Shown: piece after piece, positions 32,922-42,928 of the stretch
Position numbering within the stretch: position 1 is the first letter of the stretch
Layout: every line of letters starts with the position of its first letter
Source: VRUE01 sp963716245
GTDB lineage: Bacteria; Actinomycetota; Thermoleophilia; Solirubrobacterales; 70-9
Direction: 5' to 3'
Length of the DNA: 64,000 bases
Assembly: GCA_963716245.1 (NCBI GenBank)
Contig: OY970300.1
Span: forward strand, 2,108,001 to 2,172,000
Position numbers and translations under genes: made by a program
The notes under the pieces: model-generated
Told to the model about the DNA's origin: nothing
Databases searched by the model: none
Seen by the model: only the letters and a program-made list of their open reading frames with translations

Positions 32922-35254
32922 CCGCGGCGGTGCGTGACCCGGAAGCGGTGGACCGCGGGCGTGGCGTCGACGTTCCCGGCGCGGTCGCGGGCGACGACGC
33001 GCAGTACGTGCGGGCCGAGCCCGAAGCGGCGCACGAGCCGCGCGCCACAGAGCCGGTAGCGGCGGCGGTCGGCGCGGCAGGCGAAGCGCACGCCGTCCTC
33101 GTCGGAGGCGAAGCGGAAGACGACCCTGACCCGCGCCGCCCGGGTGCGGATCAGCCGCGGCGGGCGCCGCCTGAAGAAGGTGCGCGGGCGGCGGCGATCG
33201 GCGACCGCGCGGGCGGCGGCCGAGGTGCCCGTCGGCGGGCTGTCGGCCGCCGAGCCGGCAACCTGCGCGAGCGGCTGCCGCGGCGGCAGGCAGGGACCCG
33301 GAGGCGGCGGCTCGACCGCAACGGCGCCGGGCGACGGGGGCGTCACGCCGAGGAGCTCGAGCGTCCCCACCGAGTCGACCAGCCCCGAGCCGACCGCGGC
33401 GGGCGGGAACGCGCCCACCGGAACGGCGGATTCCCGCTGGGCGCTCTTCAGCGTCGCGGCGTCCGCCGCCGGCTGCGCCTCGCGCGCGAGCGCCGCGACG
33501 GCGGTGGCGTGGGGCGCCGCGGCGGACGTGCCGAAGAAGCGCCACGCGCCCACGCACGCGCCGAAGAAGGTGTTCGCGCCCCCGTCGGTGGCGACCACGT
33601 CGGGCTTGACGAGAACCTGCGGGCTGAGGAGCGGCGGCGCCGGCGAGGTCCCGCTCACGGGTCCGAAGTAGTGCGTCACCGGGCCCCGCGACGAGAAGCC
33701 CTCGGGTGCGGCGGTGCCGTCGAACCGGATCGCACCCACGCTCATCGCGTCCGCGGCGCCGTTGTGGCCGAAGATCGTCGGGCCGACGACGTCGCCCCCC
33801 GAGGAGCTCGGATACTCGGTCGCGGTCACGCCGCCGCCGTTCTGGAGCAGGATGAACTTCAGGCGGGGAGCCGCGCCGGCGAAGCGGTTGACCGCGAGCT
33901 GGACCTCCGCCGCGGCCCCGGTTTCGTTTTCCCAGGCGAGGATCTCCAGCGGGCGCTGGCTGGCGACGACGTTTTCCTCGACGCTGCCGGCGACGACCTC
34001 CTGCCCCGCCAGGTCGAGCAGGAAGGCGTCGAGGTCGGTCGTGACCCCCTCCCACGGCTCGGCCCACTGGAGGTCGAGGATCAGCGTCTCGCCGGCGCCG
34101 ACCGTGATGCCGAAGGTCCGGTCGACGCCCCCCAGCGGGTTGAAGTCCATGCAGTGGCTCGGGTTGAACAGCGGCCCCAGCGCCACGACCGCGGCCGGGC
34201 AGCCGCCGGAGTCGCGGAACGCCGGCGCCTCCCAGGAGGCGATCTCGTTCCCCCCTGCGTCGAAGAGGTTGTCGTTGCCCGCCGCCGAGAAGTAGGCGAC
34301 GTCGCTGTCCTCGGTCACGTCGGTGACCGCGACGCCGACCGGCCCTTCCTGGAAGAACGGCTCTTCGAAGTAGGAGACGTCGTCGACGATCGCGTCGGCA
34401 CCGGCCGCGGCGAGCGCCCTGATGTTGTCGGCGAAGTCGATTTCGCCCTCGAAGGCGGTCGCGAACGAGAGCGCGGCGCCGGGCGCGAGGTCGTGGACGA
34501 TCTGCGCCATCGCGCGGCCCTCGTCGGAGCCTTCCGCGTCGCCATCCTCGAGCACCTCGACCGGCGCGGTCCGCCCGCAGGGATTGCCCGCTCCCGGCAG
34601 GTCGCCGCTGAGCACGTCCTCCGCCGCCCCGGTCGGGGTGGTGGGATCCCGGTCGAAGGAGTCGGAGAGGATCCCGACCTCAACGCCGCTGCCGTCGACT
34701 TCGAACTCGGCCCGCGCCTCGGCGGCGCGCAGCTGGGCATCGCCCTCCGAGGTTGCGGAGCCGAAGCAGGGCGTCGCGGCCGACGCCACCGGGCCCACGG
34801 CGCGCACGAGCGGGGTCAGGACCTCGGTGACGGCACGCACCCCGGCGATCGACCCGAGCCGGGGCAGCTCGGCGGGTCGCGCGGCGGCGGTGACCGTCCC
34901 GTAGCGGTCGCTGACGCCGATCGCCTCGAAGCCCGCGGCGCGCAGGGCCTCGGCGCCCTTCGACACGTCTCCCCGCAGCCGGACCTGGATCACGACGCGG
35001 CCGCCCTGTCGCAGGAGGCTGCCGGGCCCCTGGCGGGCCACGCTCAGGCGCATCGCCTGCTTGGCGCGGGGCAGCGCGCGCACGGCGGGCTTCGCCAGCG
35101 CGGCCAGGCGCGGGGAGAGCGGACCGTCGTCCTGCCGCGCGAGCGGCTGGGGCGCCGCGGACGCGCCGGGGGCCGCGGCGAAACCGGCGAGGAGCGCGGC
35201 GGCCGGAAGCAGCGCTGCCCCCCGGCGAAGGCTCTGCCCTTGCTGCATCCGCAC
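32918..35254 (-). CDS. Secreted subtilase-like protein with Glu at the catalytic His position
   Basis: 778 aa from GTG 35254 (ATG 35248 is equally possible). Signal peptide (residues 9-33), pro-region, then an S8-like domain: VEVGILSDSFD (Asp198), SAAGND (oxyanion Asn327) and FGTSAAAPHATA (Ser577). Where subtilases have HGT, this protein has EGR (Glu245, in DEGRAMAQIVHD). The Ser-Glu-Asp set recalls sedolisins (S53), or the protein may be inactive. A jelly-roll-like insert lies between the Asn and the Ser. A basic Arg-rich linker leads to a C-terminal Ig-like module with two cysteines ending GNVDATPAVHRF. Confidence 0.85.
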   Translation of the reverse strand: MRMQQGQSLRRGAALLPAAALLAGFAAAPGASAAPQPLARQDDGPLSPRLAALAKPAVRALPRAKQAMRLSVARQGPGSLLRQGGRVVIQVRLRGDVSKGAEALRAAGFEAIGVSDRYGTVTAAARPAELPRLGSIAGVRAVTEVLTPLVRAVGPVASAATPCFGSATSEGDAQLRAAEARAEFEVDGSGVEVGILSDSFDRDPTTPTGAAEDVLSGDLPGAGNPCGRTAPVEVLEDGDAEGSDEGRAMAQIVHDLAPGAALSFATAFEGEIDFADNIRALAAAGADAIVDDVSYFEEPFFQEGPVGVAVTDVTEDSDVAYFSAAGNDNLFDAGGNEIASWEAPAFRDSGGCPAAVVALGPLFNPSHCMDFNPLGGVDRTFGITVGAGETLILDLQWAEPWEGVTTDLDAFLLDLAGQEVVAGSVEENVVASQRPLEILAWENETGAAAEVQLAVNRFAGAAPRLKFILLQNGGGVTATEYPSSSGGDVVGPTIFGHNGAADAMSVGAIRFDGTAAPEGFSSRGPVTHYFGPVSGTSPAPPLLSPQVLVKPDVVATDGGANTFFGACVGAWRFFGTSAAAPHATAVAALAREAQPAADAATLKSAQRESAVPVGAFPPAAVGSGLVDSVGTLELLGVTPPSPGAVAVEPPPPGPCLPPRQPLAQVAGSAADSPPTGTSAAARAVADRRRPRTFFRRRPPRLIRTRAARVRVVFRFASDEDGVRFACRADRRRYRLCGARLVRRFGLGPHVLRVVARDRAGNVDATPAVHRFRVTHRRG

Positions 35255-35432
35255 AAGGTACCGGCGGGTTCCACGCCCGATCGAACACGCGTTGAGGCTG
35301 CCAGCACATGCCCGACCCTGCTACGGTCCCGAACGTTAGGTCGGATTCTTTCCGGCAAAGTCGTGTCTAGCGCTCGCGTCGTTGGTTCCAAGAAGCCTCC
35401 GCGTTCGCAGCACAAGAAGTGGAGGCAAAGAA

Positions 35433-35639
35433 ATGCCAACTGGAACTGTGAAGTGGTTCAGCGACGACAAGGGCTACGGGTTCATCACGCCCGACGACGG
35501 CTCCAAGGACGTCTTCGTGCATCACAGCGCGATCCTCGGCGAGGGCTTCAAGTCCCTGACCGAGGGTTCGAAGGTGAGCTACGAGTCCGAGGAAGGCCCC
35601 AAGGGTCCGGCCGCGGCGAGCGTTCAGCAGACCTCGTAG
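35433..35639 (+). CDS. cspA: Cold shock protein (CspA family)
   Basis: 68-aa single OB-fold binding single-stranded RNA/DNA. MPTGTVKWFSDDKGYGFI holds RNP1 (KGYGFI) and DVFVHHSAI holds RNP2. GGAGG precedes the ATG by 8 nt. The 178-nt gap before it leaves room for a long leader, as usual for cold-shock mRNAs. A canonical terminator follows at 35664. Confidence 0.97.
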   Translation: MPTGTVKWFSDDKGYGFITPDDGSKDVFVHHSAILGEGFKSLTEGSKVSYESEEGPKGPAAASVQQTS

Positions 35640-35663
35640 ACGCGCACCGCTCTTAGCTGTGCA

Positions 35664-35691
35664 GAGGCCCGCTCCGGCGGGCCTCTTCTTT
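35664..35691 (+). terminator. Intrinsic terminator of cspA
   Basis: GAGGCCCGC (35664-35672), loop TCCG, GCGGGCCTC (35677-35685), then TTCTTT. One of the few U-tailed terminators in the window. Confidence 0.9.
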
Positions 35692-35702
35692 GCGCGCGCC
35701 CC

Positions 35703-35708
35703 TACCCT
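35703..35708 (+). promoter_or_regulatory. -10-like TACCCT of leaderless typA
   Basis: TACCCT, 7 nt before the ATG at 35716; no ribosome site; lies right after the cspA terminator. Confidence 0.45.
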
Positions 35709-35715
35709 GCCCTCG

Positions 35716-37545
<1,830 letters not shown>

Positions 37546-37548
37546 GGG

Positions 37549-38286
37549 TCAGGCGGGGGGCGCGGTGCGCGGTTCGGCGACCGCCGACCGGTCGACCTCG
37601 CGGCCGCCGCCGAGGTCGAAGTACATGATCGCCACGGCGAGGGCGGCAATCGGGGCGGTCAGCGCGCTGGCCACCACGGTGGCCACATAGGCCACGGCGA
37701 CCCCGTCGGCGATCGCAGAGACAAGCGCTTCCAGGCCGAGACTGGCAGCCACCGCTATCACGCCCGCTACGAAGAGCACCAGGAAGACCGACCAGCCATT
37801 GCCGCTGACGAGGCGCCGGCTGCGGCCGAACGCCTTCAGGGGACCGATGCGCTCGACGACGATCGCGGCCGGCCCGAGCGACCAAATCGTCAACAGGATG
37901 AGGCCGGGAACCACCAACAACAGGAAACCGAACACCACGCCGAGCCCGTACAGGATGGTGAAGGCAACCAGCGGAAGAATCGCTGGGACTGCGGCCGAGA
38001 AAAGATCGCCCACCGTGCTGTCGCGGCGACCGTCGCGAACGTCTTGGACAAGCTTGACCACGAAGCCGGTGTAAAGCGCGGTGGCGGCGAATTCCAGGGG
38101 GATGGCCAGCACTTGGAGCCCGGTCTTCTCAGATTCGACCAGCAGCGCGAAGAAGATGCCCGCGATCGCGAAGACGACCAACGCGCTGCCCAGCAAGGGC
38201 CCGAGGTTGCCTCGGTAGACCGCGAAGGTCTCGCTGAGGACCCGTCCGGGCTCGAGTCGCTTGGCGGGTGCGCCGGCAGCCTCCAT
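37549..38286 (-). CDS. Multi-pass membrane protein, YciC/GDPD-membrane-domain-like
   Basis: 245 aa with about six hydrophobic segments. A short N-terminal amphipathic region (LEPGRVLSETFAVYRGNLGPLLG) and LLLVVPGLILLTIWSLGPAAIVVERIGPLKAFGRSRRLVSGNGW are hallmarks of the glycerophosphodiesterase-type membrane domain/UPF0259 group. The ERxGPLKAxxRSxxLV motif sits on the cytosolic face. Function unknown. TAGGAT lies 7 nt before the ATG. Confidence 0.8.
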   Translation of the reverse strand: MEAAGAPAKRLEPGRVLSETFAVYRGNLGPLLGSALVVFAIAGIFFALLVESEKTGLQVLAIPLEFAATALYTGFVVKLVQDVRDGRRDSTVGDLFSAAVPAILPLVAFTILYGLGVVFGFLLLVVPGLILLTIWSLGPAAIVVERIGPLKAFGRSRRLVSGNGWSVFLVLFVAGVIAVAASLGLEALVSAIADGVAVAYVATVVASALTAPIAALAVAIMYFDLGGGREVDRSAVAEPRTAPPA

Positions 38287-38293
38287 GGGGACG

Positions 38294-38299
38294 ATCCTA
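38294..38299 (-). promoter_or_regulatory. -10-like TAGGAT of a leaderless start
   Basis: TAGGAT on the minus strand, 7 nt before the ATG at 38286. Confidence 0.45.
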
Positions 38300-38323
38300 A
38301 GCGCGCCCTCCGGACGAAATGGC

Positions 38324-38373
38324 GCCGACGGGCCGAAAACCGGACGTATAGCGTCGGTTTTCGGCCCGTCGGC
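38324..38373 (-). terminator. Long hairpin after the acyl-CoA dehydrogenase gene
   Basis: Arms 38324-38346 and 38352-38373 pair over 22 bp with a single bulged G; loop TATAG. It begins 7 nt after the stop at 38381. It lies just before the promoter of the next gene on the same strand. Confidence 0.75.
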
Positions 38374-38380
38374 GGAGAAG

Positions 38381-39610
38381 CTAGACCGTCGCCGCGGCCT
38401 GCTCGGCCTGGCTGTCCTCGGCGGCCTTGGCCTTCGCTTCGGCCTCGGGCGTGGGCTCGTTGGCCTGGCGGGGCAGCAGCACTTCTTTGGCGATCACGAG
38501 GCGCTGGATCTGGCTGGTGCCCTCGTAGAGCTGCATGATCTTCGCGTCGCGCATCAGTTTCTCTACCGGGTACTCCTTGATGAAGCCGTAGCCGCCGTAG
38601 ACCTGGACCGCGTCGACGGTGATCTCCATCGCCGAGTCGGCGGCGAAGCGCTTCGCCATCGAGGAGACCTTGCTGTTGCGCACGCCTTGGTCGAGCAGGA
38701 TGGCCGAGTTCCAGACGAGCAGCCTGGCCGCCTCGACCTTGGTCGCCATGTCGGCGATCATGAACTGGATCGCCTGGTGCATCGCGATCGGCACGCCGAA
38801 CTGAACCCTTTCTTTGGAGTACTCGGTCGAGTACTCCAGGGCGGCACGGCCGATCCCGACCGCCATCGCCGAGACGCCGGGGCGGGTCCGGTCGAGCGTC
38901 ATCATCGCGAGCTTGAAGCCCTTGTTCTCCTCACCCAGCAGGTTCTCCGCCGGCACCTCGACTTCGTCGAAGGAGATGGTCGCGGTGTTCGACGCCCGCT
39001 GGCCCATCTTGTCCTCCTTCTTGTCGACGGTGACCCCCGGGGAGTCGGCGTCGACGACGAAGGCGCTGATCCCGCGGTGGCCCGCCTCGGGATCGGTCTT
39101 GGCGTAGACCGTGAAGTAGTCGGCATAGCTGCCGTTGGTGATGAAGCACTTGGAGCCGGTGATGACGTACTTGTCGCCCTTCTTGACGGCGCGCGTCTTC
39201 ATCCCGGAGACGTCGGAGCCGGCGTCGGGCTCGGTCAGGCAGAAGGAGGCCAGCTTCGGCTCCTCGGCGAGCATGCCGAGGTACTTCTTCTTGGTCTCCT
39301 CGGAGCCACCGAGGGTGATCGGCGCCGAGGCGAGGCCGTTGGCCATCAGCGAGGTGCCGATGCCCGAGCAGCCCCATCCCATCTCCTCCTCGATCAGGCA
39401 GCCGGAGAGGTAGTCGAGGCCCGGGCCGCCGTAGGCCTCGGGGATGTGGGTGTTCATCAACCCGACCTCCCAGGCCTTGTCGACGATGTCCTGCGGCCAG
39501 GTGCCCTCTTTGTCGTGCTCCCAGGCGACCTTGCGGATCTCTTTCTCCGCGAAGTTGTGCGCCAGCTCGCGCAGATCCTTCTGCTCGTCGGTCAGAGTGA
39601 AGTCAACCAC
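38381..39610 (-). CDS. Acyl-CoA dehydrogenase
   Basis: 409-aa FAD enzyme introducing the 2,3-double bond into acyl-CoA. I start it at GTG 39610, behind AAGGAG (first residues VDFTLTDEQKDLRELAHNFAEKEI). CLTEPDAGSD and FITNGSYADYFTVYAKT line the FAD and substrate site. QVYGGYGFIKEYPVEKLMRD and the catalytic Glu in QLYEGTSQIQR place it in the short/medium-chain class. It ends in an Ala/Glu-rich tail. TTGACTG-GT-CAGTCAA lies 36 nt upstream of the start. Confidence 0.95.
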   Translation of the reverse strand: MVDFTLTDEQKDLRELAHNFAEKEIRKVAWEHDKEGTWPQDIVDKAWEVGLMNTHIPEAYGGPGLDYLSGCLIEEEMGWGCSGIGTSLMANGLASAPITLGGSEETKKKYLGMLAEEPKLASFCLTEPDAGSDVSGMKTRAVKKGDKYVITGSKCFITNGSYADYFTVYAKTDPEAGHRGISAFVVDADSPGVTVDKKEDKMGQRASNTATISFDEVEVPAENLLGEENKGFKLAMMTLDRTRPGVSAMAVGIGRAALEYSTEYSKERVQFGVPIAMHQAIQFMIADMATKVEAARLLVWNSAILLDQGVRNSKVSSMAKRFAADSAMEITVDAVQVYGGYGFIKEYPVEKLMRDAKIMQLYEGTSQIQRLVIAKEVLLPRQANEPTPEAEAKAKAAEDSQAEQAAATV

Positions 39611-39645
39611 TGCTCGAAGCTCCTTCTTTCGGTGGGAGGGACCGA

Positions 39646-39661
39646 TTGACTGGTCAGTCAA
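39646..39661. promoter_or_regulatory. TTGACTG-GT-CAGTCAA operator
   Basis: 16-bp site with perfect 7-bp arms upstream of the acyl-CoA dehydrogenase gene. Length and symmetry fit TetR-family regulators of fatty-acid degradation. The regulator gene is not in the window. Confidence 0.65.
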
Positions 39662-39703
39662 CCAGGCCCAAGGGTACCGAATGGGCTGGCGGGCGTCGGC
39701 CCC

Positions 39704-39709
39704 TACCCT
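39704..39709 (+). promoter_or_regulatory. -10-like TACCCT of a leaderless start
   Basis: TACCCT, 6 nt before the ATG at 39716. Confidence 0.4.
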
Positions 39710-39715
39710 TGGAGC

Positions 39716-40189
39716 ATGGCGGTGACGGCCTTGGCGATCGGGATCGAAAGCGGCTACGTGCTGGCCGCGATCACCCTCGTCGCGCTGCCGGTCGCCGCCG
39801 TGGCCTTCGCCCGCTCCGGCCCGGCCTGGCAGAGCCTCGGCAAGGGCCGCTACGCGATCGAGCAGACCCCGCCGTCGTCGCGCCTGGCCCAGCCGTCGGC
39901 GCCGGTCGACCGCGCCCTGCAGGCCACGGAGGCGCGCCAGATGCTCGAGGCGAAGTCCTACAGGCGGCGGCAGCGCGGCGAGCCGGGGCTCGACGTCGAG
40001 GCGGAGGTCGCGCGCCTGCTCGACGCCGGCGAGGGCGGCGAGTCCGGGCTCGACGAGGAGCTGCGGACGGAGGTGCGGGAGCTGGTCATCGCCCGGAACG
40101 AACGTCGGATGCGGGCGGGCGAGGAGCCGCTCGACGTCGAGGCGGAGGTGGAACGACAGCTCGGCGATCTCATAGGATTGGGCGAGTGA
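39716..40189 (+). CDS. Membrane-anchored hypothetical protein with repeated DVEAEV motif
   Basis: 157 aa. One N-terminal membrane helix (residues 5-33), then a soluble charged helical part. A motif is duplicated: RRRQRGEPGLDVEAEVARLL (82-101) and RRMRAGEEPLDVEAEVERQL (130-149), likely two copies of a short helical protein-binding unit. I do not recognise a named family. The stop overlaps the next ATG by one base. Confidence 0.75.
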   Translation: MAVTALAIGIESGYVLAAITLVALPVAAVAFARSGPAWQSLGKGRYAIEQTPPSSRLAQPSAPVDRALQATEARQMLEAKSYRRRQRGEPGLDVEAEVARLLDAGEGGESGLDEELRTEVRELVIARNERRMRAGEEPLDVEAEVERQLGDLIGLGE

Positions 40190-40524
40190 TGGCAGGCGCC
40201 GGGGACAACCTCTACGAGGTCGACGACCTCCTCGTCCAGCCCGGCACCTACTTCAACCCGCAGACCGAGGTGATCGTCGTCGTCGACGACTCCGCCTCGC
40301 TCGACCAGGAGGTCTTCAACATGGAGGCCTACGAGGGCGCCGACTGGGTGCGGATCTCCGACGAGGTGCCGATCGACGAGGACCGCCGCGACGAGGCGCT
40401 GGAGCGCTTCCAGACCCACTACCACCCCGGCGCGACCGGCTCGGTCTCCGAGACGGCGCTAGAACAGGGCGACGACGAGCTCGACGGCGACGAGGACGGA
40501 CAGGACCCCGGCCGCGAGGACTAG
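40189..40524 (+). CDS. Acidic hypothetical protein
   Basis: 111 aa starting in TGATG with the previous stop. It begins NLYEVDDLLVQPGTYFNPQTEVIVVVDDSASLD, a compact beta-strand-rich region, and ends in a strongly acidic tail (EQGDDELDGDEDGQD). Pairing with the membrane protein upstream suggests a joint function. No known family recognised. Confidence 0.75.
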   Translation: MAGAGDNLYEVDDLLVQPGTYFNPQTEVIVVVDDSASLDQEVFNMEAYEGADWVRISDEVPIDEDRRDEALERFQTHYHPGATGSVSETALEQGDDELDGDEDGQDPGRED

Positions 40525-40531
40525 CGCGACG

Positions 40532-41002
40532 ATGCTGGAAGCCGGCCAGGACGCCCCCGACTTCACCCTGCCCGACCAAGACGGCAACGACCTGACCCTC
40601 TCGAAGCTGCGCGGCCAGACGGTGGTGCTGTTTTTCTACCCCCGCGCCGACACGCCCGGCTGCACGACCCAGGCCTGCGGCGTCCGCGACCGCGGCGACG
40701 AGTACCGAAGGGCCGGAGCGCGGGTGATCGGCGTCTCTCCCGACCCGGTCGAGGCGGTCAAAAAGTTCGCAGACAAATACGACCTCGACTTCACCCTGCT
40801 CGCCGACGCCGACCACGCCGTCGCGGAGACCTACGGCACCTGGGTCGAGAAGTCGATGTACGGGAAGAAGTACTGGGGCGTGCAGCGGGCCACCTTCCTG
40901 ATCGACGCCGAAGGCAGGATCGCGAAGGTCTTCCCCAAGGTCTCGCCGAAGAGGCACGACGATGTCGTGCTCACCGCCCTCGCCGAGCGCACCGCAGCCT
41001 GA
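40532..41002 (+). CDS. bcp: Thioredoxin-dependent peroxiredoxin (Bcp/PrxQ)
   Basis: 156-aa thiol peroxidase for hydrogen and organic peroxides in the cytosol. TPGCTTQAC contains the peroxidatic Cys and the PrxQ-type resolving Cys five residues later. FFYPRADTPG and YGVW-like KYWGVQRATFLID are family hallmarks. Seven nt after the previous stop, probably the third gene of a leaderless operon. A second, divergent version of its last 25 codons is found 840 bp downstream (41837-41914). Confidence 0.95.
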   Translation: MLEAGQDAPDFTLPDQDGNDLTLSKLRGQTVVLFFYPRADTPGCTTQACGVRDRGDEYRRAGARVIGVSPDPVEAVKKFADKYDLDFTLLADADHAVAETYGTWVEKSMYGKKYWGVQRATFLIDAEGRIAKVFPKVSPKRHDDVVLTALAERTAA

Positions 41003-41027
41003 TCTCGATCCTACGGCCCGAGCGCAA

Positions 41028-41059
41028 GCGGCCGGTGATGCTGAAGCGCCACCGGTCGC
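41028..41059. terminator. Hairpin between convergent bcp and six-cysteine gene
   Basis: GCGGCCGGTG (41028-41037) pairs with CACCGGTCGC (41050-41059), one G-U; loop of 12 nt. It can serve both genes. Confidence 0.6.
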
Positions 41060-41074
41060 CTGCTACGCGAAGGG

Positions 41075-41731
41075 CTAGGCGACGTGCAGATTGGCTCCGC
41101 TAGCCGCCGAGGCGGTAGTGCTGAGGTGATATTCAGTGGTGGTGTTGACTGTCAAACCGAATGAGCAAGCGCCATGCGTCTGCGAGCTGATTGTAAGTCT
41201 TCCCTCGATCAAAACTAGGCCCGGTGTGATGTTTGTATATGTCACCGAGTGCTGAGGTGTTTGTGGACCTATTGTCACTGTGCAGCCCGAAGAGCCCACG
41301 GGATGGCTGGCCAGCGAGGAGTAGTGATGTATTTCGATAGGTTTTTGAGTAGGGCATTTTATGTGAAGGATTCCACTAGCGTGATGGCTGTTTATTGTCG
41401 TCGTAACTGTGAAGTCGAAATGACAGCCATTGTGTGTGAATGTCAGGTTGTCAAATGCGGCACCCTTTGTCTTGCATTTGATGAAGAATGGTGTGAGTGT
41501 GATTGTGGTAGATGCTTCAACTATTTCTCCCGGAAAGCTCTCTTCGCTACAAGAATATTCTGAACCGGATACTGTGAAGAGATCTTCTTCCCCCGTATCT
41601 TCGGTCGTGATGGTCTGGGGGTAGCTGCTGGCTGTGATCCTTGGAACTGCCGACGCAGCCGGGGCCGCAGCAGCAGCGATCGGCGCCGTTATCAGGATGG
41701 CAACGCTGAGTAACTTGAGCACTCGAAGCAT
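41075..41731 (-). CDS. Six-cysteine secreted family protein, third copy
   Basis: 218 aa. Signal peptide (LKLLSVAILITAPIAAAAA), then the shared TASSYP start. Six cysteines (YSC, IKC, NGC, IKC, SGC, GAC) at the family positions, EIHHYSSL in place of EVHSYANH, and CSFGLTV near the end. Lower GC than its surroundings. GGAGGA stands before the ATG. The upstream hairpin (TTGCCG 41746-41751 with CGGCAA 41763-41768) differs in sequence from that of the other two copies. Lies between bcp and a bcp remnant. Function unknown. Confidence 0.85.
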   Translation of the reverse strand: MLRVLKLLSVAILITAPIAAAAAPAASAVPRITASSYPQTITTEDTGEEDLFTVSGSEYSCSEESFPGEIVEASTTITLTPFFIKCKTKGAAFDNLTFTHNGCHFDFTVTTTINSHHASGILHIKCPTQKPIEIHHYSSLASHPVGSSGCTVTIGPQTPQHSVTYTNITPGLVLIEGRLTISSQTHGACSFGLTVNTTTEYHLSTTASAASGANLHVA

Positions 41732-41776
41732 GATTCCTCCTTTGCTTGCCGCCTCGTACCGCCGGCAATAGGGCCC

Positions 41777-41808
41777 TTGATCATCAGCGCGGTTCGCCGA
41801 ATGATCAA
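41777..41808. promoter_or_regulatory. TTGATCAT / ATGATCAA dyad
   Basis: 8-bp perfect arms (41777-41784, 41801-41808) with a 16-nt spacer, upstream of the third six-cysteine gene and at the edge of the bcp remnant. Operator or element boundary. Confidence 0.4.
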
Positions 41809-41914
41809 GAGATTTTCAGTTAAGGAAGGAGTACTGGACGTCTTCCCCAAGGTCTCGCCCAAGACCCACGACGACGTCGTGCTGGAGGCGCTGACCGACC
41901 TCGCCGCCGCCTGA
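41801..41914 (+). pseudogene. Orphan 3' end of a bcp-like gene
   Basis: The frame reads KEGVLDVFPKVSPKTHDDVV followed by LEALTDLAAA and a stop. The intact bcp at 40532 has KVFPKVSPKRHDDVVLTALAE in the same place. Similarity begins near 41822 and is absent upstream. This is the tail of a second bcp allele or paralog, cut off by the segment that carries the third six-cysteine gene. Confidence 0.8.
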
Positions 41915-41922
41915 GCGCCGAT

Positions 41923-42924
41923 TCAGGCGCCGACGGCGACGACGACGATGTAGCTGGCGTAGAGGGTGAACCAGGTGATCACCGCGGGCAGGGAGAAGCG
42001 GTCGCGGCGGTGCAGCATCTCGTAGGCGAGGAAGCCGCCGGCGAGGCCGAGGATCACCGAGAGAGCCGCGTTGAAGCTCAGGTTCCACTCGGTGAAGATC
42101 AGGCCGATCCCGATCGGGATCGTCGACTGGAAGACCATCGCGCCGGTGATGTTGCCGAGCGCCAGGGAGTCCTTGCCCTCGCGGACCCAGAAGAAGCTAT
42201 TGACCTTCTCGGGCAGCTCGGTCGCCAAGGGCGCCAGGATCAGGGCGAGCACGACCGCCTCGACGCCGAGCGACTCGGCGATGTGCAGCAGCTCCTCGAC
42301 GAAGAGGTGGGCGCCACCGACCATCGCGCCGAGCCCGACCAGCAGCTGGATCGAGCAGACCAGGAGCGAGGGATTCGTGCGGAACTCCTCGCGGCGCTCG
42401 AAGACGAGCGGGTCGAGCGTGCCGTGAGCCTGCACGTCGCCCCCGCCCTTCAGGGTCCGGCGGATGTAGACGACGTAGGCGAGGATCACGACGATCCCGA
42501 CCGGGATGCGCAGGGCGTCCGGGGCGCCCCAGGCAAGCGCCAGCGAGACCGCGAAGAAGAGCAGGAAGAAGAGCAGGTCTCGCTCCAGGGTGGGCCCGTG
42601 CGCGTCGAGGCGCAGCCCCGTCTCGCGTCGCTCGCGATAGAGGTAGGCGAAGAGGCCGACGAGGCCCATCGCCAGGGTGCCGAGCAGGAACGGGGCGCCG
42701 ACGATCGCTCCGATCGCAACCTGGTCGGCGCCCTCCTTGGCGCCGACCAGGGCGACGATCGCGATCAGCGTCTCCGGCATCGCCGTGCCGACCGCCGCCA
42801 GCAGGCTGCCGACCGCCCCTTCGCCCAGCTTCAGCCGGTGCCCCATCCACTCCACCGCGTTGGTGAAGAGCAGGGCGCCGGCGAGGATGACGGCGAAGCT
42901 GACGAACAGCAGCAGGACGCTCAA
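41923..42924 (-). CDS. Sodium/calcium exchanger family (CaCA) antiporter
   Basis: 333 aa with about ten membrane segments in two inverted halves. The alpha repeats carry the acidic ion ligands: GSLLAAVGTAMPETLIAIVAL (first) and ALILAPLATELPEKVNSFF with LALGNITGAMVFQSTIPIG (second). A cytosolic loop around residues 155-190 links the halves. It exchanges a divalent cation for sodium or protons. Four nt downstream of the lipoprotein gene, so one transcript. Confidence 0.9.
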   Translation of the reverse strand: MSVLLLFVSFAVILAGALLFTNAVEWMGHRLKLGEGAVGSLLAAVGTAMPETLIAIVALVGAKEGADQVAIGAIVGAPFLLGTLAMGLVGLFAYLYRERRETGLRLDAHGPTLERDLLFFLLFFAVSLALAWGAPDALRIPVGIVVILAYVVYIRRTLKGGGDVQAHGTLDPLVFERREEFRTNPSLLVCSIQLLVGLGAMVGGAHLFVEELLHIAESLGVEAVVLALILAPLATELPEKVNSFFWVREGKDSLALGNITGAMVFQSTIPIGIGLIFTEWNLSFNAALSVILGLAGGFLAYEMLHRRDRFSLPAVITWFTLYASYIVVVAVGA

Positions 42925-42928
42925 GCGA

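Noticed and set aside
31226..35656. A 1476-codon plus-strand frame
   Set aside because: Arg/Pro/Gly-rich shadow of recD2, the subtilase and cspA; no domains.
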